Assembly: GCA_023393375.1 (NCBI GenBank)
Contig: JAEWLI010000143.1
Location: 1 to 7,452 of the forward strand
Length of the DNA: 7,452 nucleotides
DNA from: Bacteroidota bacterium
GTDB lineage: Bacteria; Bacteroidota; Bacteroidia; Cytophagales; Cyclobacteriaceae
Reading direction: 5' to 3'
In this document: one piece after another, positions 4,902-7,452 of the stretch
Layout: every line of letters begins with the position of its first letter
Numbering within the stretch: the stretch's first letter is position 1
The notes under the pieces: model-generated
Told to the model about the DNA's origin: nothing
The model's input: the letters and a program-made list of their open reading frames with translations, nothing else
Database searches by the model: none
Translations under genes and position numbers: made by a program

Positions 4902-7452
4902 ATGGATTTAAATAAAAATATAGTAGTTTTTTTTTCACTGTTAATTTTTACAGGGATTTCAGCATCGCAAATTTATGCTGATGAAATCTCTGCTGGTACT
5001 TATGTTAATGATGACGGGCCAGTAGCTATTGTGTTTACAAAAACAACAGCGACTTATGATGGTACCGAACAAAGCGTTGAATTTACTATCGATCACGATA
5101 TTCCTGAAGAATTCATAGAGGTAACTTATAATGGTTTGCCTGGTCTTCCGGTTGATGCCGGTACTTACAATGCTGTTGTTAATATTACCCAGGAAGGGTA
5201 TGAAAGTAAGGATAGTACTGATTTCATAATAGCAAAAGCCCTTGCAACAATAGAATTATCTGAGTTAACCTGGACTTATGATGGCACAGAAAAAAATCCC
5301 TCCGCCACCACCAACCCTTCAGGACTTATAGTAGACTTTATTTATGATGAACCTGAGCCACCAACTGATGCAGGAAGCTATGAATTTGAAGCCTTCATAC
5401 AAGATGATAATTATTACGGTTCTGTATTAGGAATTTTGACCATCAATCCTATTGAAGTAGAAGTAACTGTTACAGGACTTGATACCATCTATACAGGAGA
5501 GCCAATTGAAATATCAGTAGTAACAGCTCCTGTAGTAGCATATGAAGTAAACTATATTGGAAACGTTGGCATTCCAGTTAATGCTGGAAGCTACCCATTC
5601 GAGATCATTTTGGACGAAAACTATACCGGAAGCACCACAAATGGAGTTTTGGAAATATCAAAGGCAGAAGCAAACATACAATTGTCTAATTTGACACACA
5701 ATTATAATGGTAATGCCAAAACAGCTACTGCAACTACTACACCTTCAGGGCTTGATGTGGTAATTACTTATGATGAATCTGGTCCACCATCTCAAGTAGG
5801 AACCTATGTGGTTAAAGCAGTAATACAGGATGATAATTACTATGGATCAACAATAGGTACTTTAACTATCGCTGCTACTGAAGTTGAGGTAACAATATCC
5901 GACCTTAATGCCACTTATAACGGAGAACCATTTGCAGTAACAGTGATCACGGATCCCGCTGTACCTTATGAAGTAACCTATGGTGGGTCACCCACTCCCC
6001 CTACCAATGCAGGTAGCTATCTGGTAGTAGTCACTTTAGAAGAAGGATATATCGGAGGTGCCACAGGGACTATGGAAATAGAAAAGAAAGAACTGGAAAT
6101 ATTATTAACCAACCTGAACCAAGTTTATGATGGCACCCCTAAACCTGTTACAGCCACCACTTCCGAAGCAGGTGTAATCATAAATATTACTTATGATGGG
6201 GGGGTAGAACCACCTTCTGCTGTTGACAGCTATATTGTTGAAGCAACTATACAGGGTGATAATTATTATGGCTCAGCATCAGGAACTTTGACAATCAATG
6301 CCAGAGAGGTTGACGTAAACTTATCCGGTCTAGTTATCCCTTATTCAGGAGAACCCATTGGAGTGACGGTGACCACGGATCCAGTTGTACCTTATGAAGT
6401 AACTTATGGTGGATCACCCACTCCCCCCACCGATGCAGGTAGCTATTTGGTAGTAGTCACTTTGGAAGAAGGATATACTGGAGGGGCCACAGGGACTTTG
6501 GAAATAGAAAAGGCAGAAGCTGTTGTAGAACTTGATGACCTGGAACAACCCTATGATGGAACTATAAAAGAAGTTACCGTATCTACTGTCCCACCAGGAC
6601 TTACTGTGGATGTGGACTATGAAGGGGATGAGTTACCACCTGTCAAGGTTGGTCAGTATGATGTATCAGCAACAATAGTTGACAAAAATCGATATGGATC
6701 AACAGAAGATGTATTAACCATAACTGCAAATACAGCGACTATTACTATTGAGAATCTTAAGCATACGTATAATGGTGAAACAAAAGAACCTGATATTACC
6801 ATTGATCCTGAAAATTTATCATACAAAGTTCTTTATAATGGAGGAACGGAATTACCTGTTAATGCCGGAAGTTACGAGGTAAGGGTTGAGATTACCGAAG
6901 AGGGTTATGAAGGCACAGAAACAGCAGAAATGGTGATCAAACCTGCCCCTGCAACTGTGATTTTGGGTAATTTGGAGCATGATTATGATGGTACACCGAA
7001 AATAGTAACTTACACAACTGATCCGCCTGATTTACCTGCTACAATAGATTATGGGGATCCGAATACCCCACCATCAGCAGTGGGTAGTTATCCTGTGATG
7101 GTTACTATCGATGCTCCTAATCATGAGGGTTTTGCGGAAGGAACATTGACTATCAGTACCTCAACTGTGGGAATAACCATTGAAGATTTATTATACACTT
7201 TTGACGGTGATCCTAAAGAACCAACAATTACATTAACAGATGATGTTTCGTATGAGGTTACCTATAGTGGTGAAACTGATCCACCATCAAATGCCGGCAC
7301 TTATAACATAGTAGTAACCATAACTGAACCTGGCTATGAAGGTACTAAAACTGCAACATTGGTTATTGAAAAAGCCCCCGCTTCTATTGAGTTAAGTAAT
7401 TTCGAACACCAGTTTAATGGAACACCTAAATCAGTATCCTATTCTACTACAC
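4902..7452 (+). CDS. Giant exported MBG-repeat protein (adhesin-like), 3' end outside the window
   Basis: This is an open reading frame of 850 codons with no stop before the window ends, so it is 3'-partial. ATG 4902 begins MDLNKNIVVFFSLLIFTGIS, a typical signal peptide with cleavage likely after residue 26 (IYA/DE) or 21. From about residue 41 the protein is 11 complete MBG-type Ig-like repeats of 70-73 residues and the start of a twelfth, joined by short linkers such as IEKA. Each has a Y(D/N/S)G loop near the start, a PP-x-NAG-x-Y turn in the middle and a YxG turn before the last strand. Two repeat subtypes alternate. No cysteine occurs, and basic residues are scarce, falling mostly in the linkers of several units. 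The neighbouring gene shares the module and carries a T9SS sorting domain, so this protein may end in one too; that part is not visible. A surface adhesin or spacer stalk is the likely role, by inference. Confidence 0.95.
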   Translation, partial: MDLNKNIVVFFSLLIFTGISASQIYADEISAGTYVNDDGPVAIVFTKTTATYDGTEQSVEFTIDHDIPEEFIEVTYNGLPGLPVDAGTYNAVVNITQEGYESKDSTDFIIAKALATIELSELTWTYDGTEKNPSATTNPSGLIVDFIYDEPEPPTDAGSYEFEAFIQDDNYYGSVLGILTINPIEVEVTVTGLDTIYTGEPIEISVVTAPVVAYEVNYIGNVGIPVNAGSYPFEIILDENYTGSTTNGVLEISKAEANIQLSNLTHNYNGNAKTATATTTPSGLDVVITYDESGPPSQVGTYVVKAVIQDDNYYGSTIGTLTIAATEVEVTISDLNATYNGEPFAVTVITDPAVPYEVTYGGSPTPPTNAGSYLVVVTLEEGYIGGATGTMEIEKKELEILLTNLNQVYDGTPKPVTATTSEAGVIINITYDGGVEPPSAVDSYIVEATIQGDNYYGSASGTLTINAREVDVNLSGLVIPYSGEPIGVTVTTDPVVPYEVTYGGSPTPPTDAGSYLVVVTLEEGYTGGATGTLEIEKAEAVVELDDLEQPYDGTIKEVTVSTVPPGLTVDVDYEGDELPPVKVGQYDVSATIVDKNRYGSTEDVLTITANTATITIENLKHTYNGETKEPDITIDPENLSYKVLYNGGTELPVNAGSYEVRVEITEEGYEGTETAEMVIKPAPATVILGNLEHDYDGTPKIVTYTTDPPDLPATIDYGDPNTPPSAVGSYPVMVTIDAPNHEGFAEGTLTISTSTVGITIEDLLYTFDGDPKEPTITLTDDVSYEVTYSGETDPPSNAGTYNIVVTITEPGYEGTKTATLVIEKAPASIELSNFEHQFNGTPKSVSYSTT
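5949..6086 (+). repeat. Direct repeat copy 1 (138 bp, about 91% identical to 6375-6512)
   Basis: This lies within MBG unit 5. A hand alignment with 6375-6512 in unit 7 gives 12 mismatches in 138 positions, and 42 of 46 codons specify the same residue. Eight of the 12 differences are synonymous single changes, pointing to a recent duplication or to ongoing gene conversion within the array. Confidence 0.85.
6375..6512 (+). repeat. Direct repeat copy 2 (138 bp, about 91% identical to 5949-6086)
   Basis: This lies within MBG unit 7, exactly 426 bp after copy 1, which equals one pair of domains. Similarity drops sharply upstream, in the first 23 codons of the unit, and downstream in unit 8, so the high-identity block is shorter than a whole domain pair. 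Confidence 0.85.

Larger units (their letters stand above)
5022..7452 (+). repeat. Array of 11.3 MBG-type repeats with alternating subtypes
   Basis: Units by eye: 5022-5240, 5241-5453, 5454-5666, 5667-5879, 5880-6089, 6090-6305, 6306-6515, 6516-6731, 6732-6947, 6948-7163, 7164-7376, and 7377 onward (cut by the window end). Even units (2, 4, 6, 8, 10) mostly carry a PxGL-type turn after the YDG loop and, in 2, 4 and 6, DNYYGS near the end. Odd units (1, 3, 5, 7, 9, 11) lack the PxGL turn and often have YEVxY instead, ending in an EGY(E/T/I)G-like turn or similar. The higher-order period is thus two domains, about 426 bp. Confidence 0.88.

Noticed and set aside
5022..7452. The regular repeat array as a CRISPR or non-coding satellite.
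   Set aside because: The period is 210-219 bp, the reading frame stays open throughout, many differences are synonymous, and the units translate to a conserved Ig-like pattern, so it is protein-coding.

Overview
The window looks like a chromosomal piece of an AT-rich Bacteroidota bacterium, probably a marine or soil Cytophagales-type organism. The strongest evidence is the C-terminal domain of the gene at 3054-4721. It matches the gliding-motility-associated 'CHU_C' / T9SS type B sorting domain, and the type IX secretion system is restricted to this phylum and its relatives. Weaker support comes from two Bacteroidota-like promoter candidates, the near absence of Shine-Dalgarno sequences, and a GAF/PAS sensor style common in Cytophagales. 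The order-level placement is inference.

Layout: positions 1-81 hold no supportable gene. Positions 82-2724 (minus strand) encode a large membrane sensor of 880 aa. It has two transmembrane segments, a periplasmic loop with a very acidic insert, HAMP-like segments, a GAF domain, a coiled coil, one clear PAS domain, a degenerate second PAS and a C-terminal coiled coil, with no recognisable kinase, cyclase or DNA-binding output domain. Positions 2725-3053 are a divergent intergenic region with a promoter candidate and a 15-bp palindrome. Positions 3054-4721 (plus) encode a complete 555-aa exported protein: signal peptide, three MBG-type Ig-like repeats, two cadherin-like domains and a T9SS type B sorting domain. 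Positions 4722-4901 are intergenic with a second promoter candidate of the same design. Positions 4902-7452 (plus) encode the first 850 codons of a very long exported protein: a signal peptide and 11 complete plus one partial MBG-type repeats, running off the window end without a stop.

How the genes may fit together: the two plus-strand genes are paralogous in their repeat modules and are both predicted to be exported, so they look like a pair of cell-surface or secreted adhesin-like proteins. The divergent sensor could respond to envelope or surface conditions, but nothing in the sequence ties it to the adhesins beyond position. The main points of interest are the strict alternation of two repeat subtypes in the long protein, a 9-T tract inside its signal-peptide codons, a recent internal duplication, the matching promoter candidates, and the output-less sensor with a 78-residue stretch free of Lys and Arg. 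I did not see a clear novel defence, mobile or RNA-based system.
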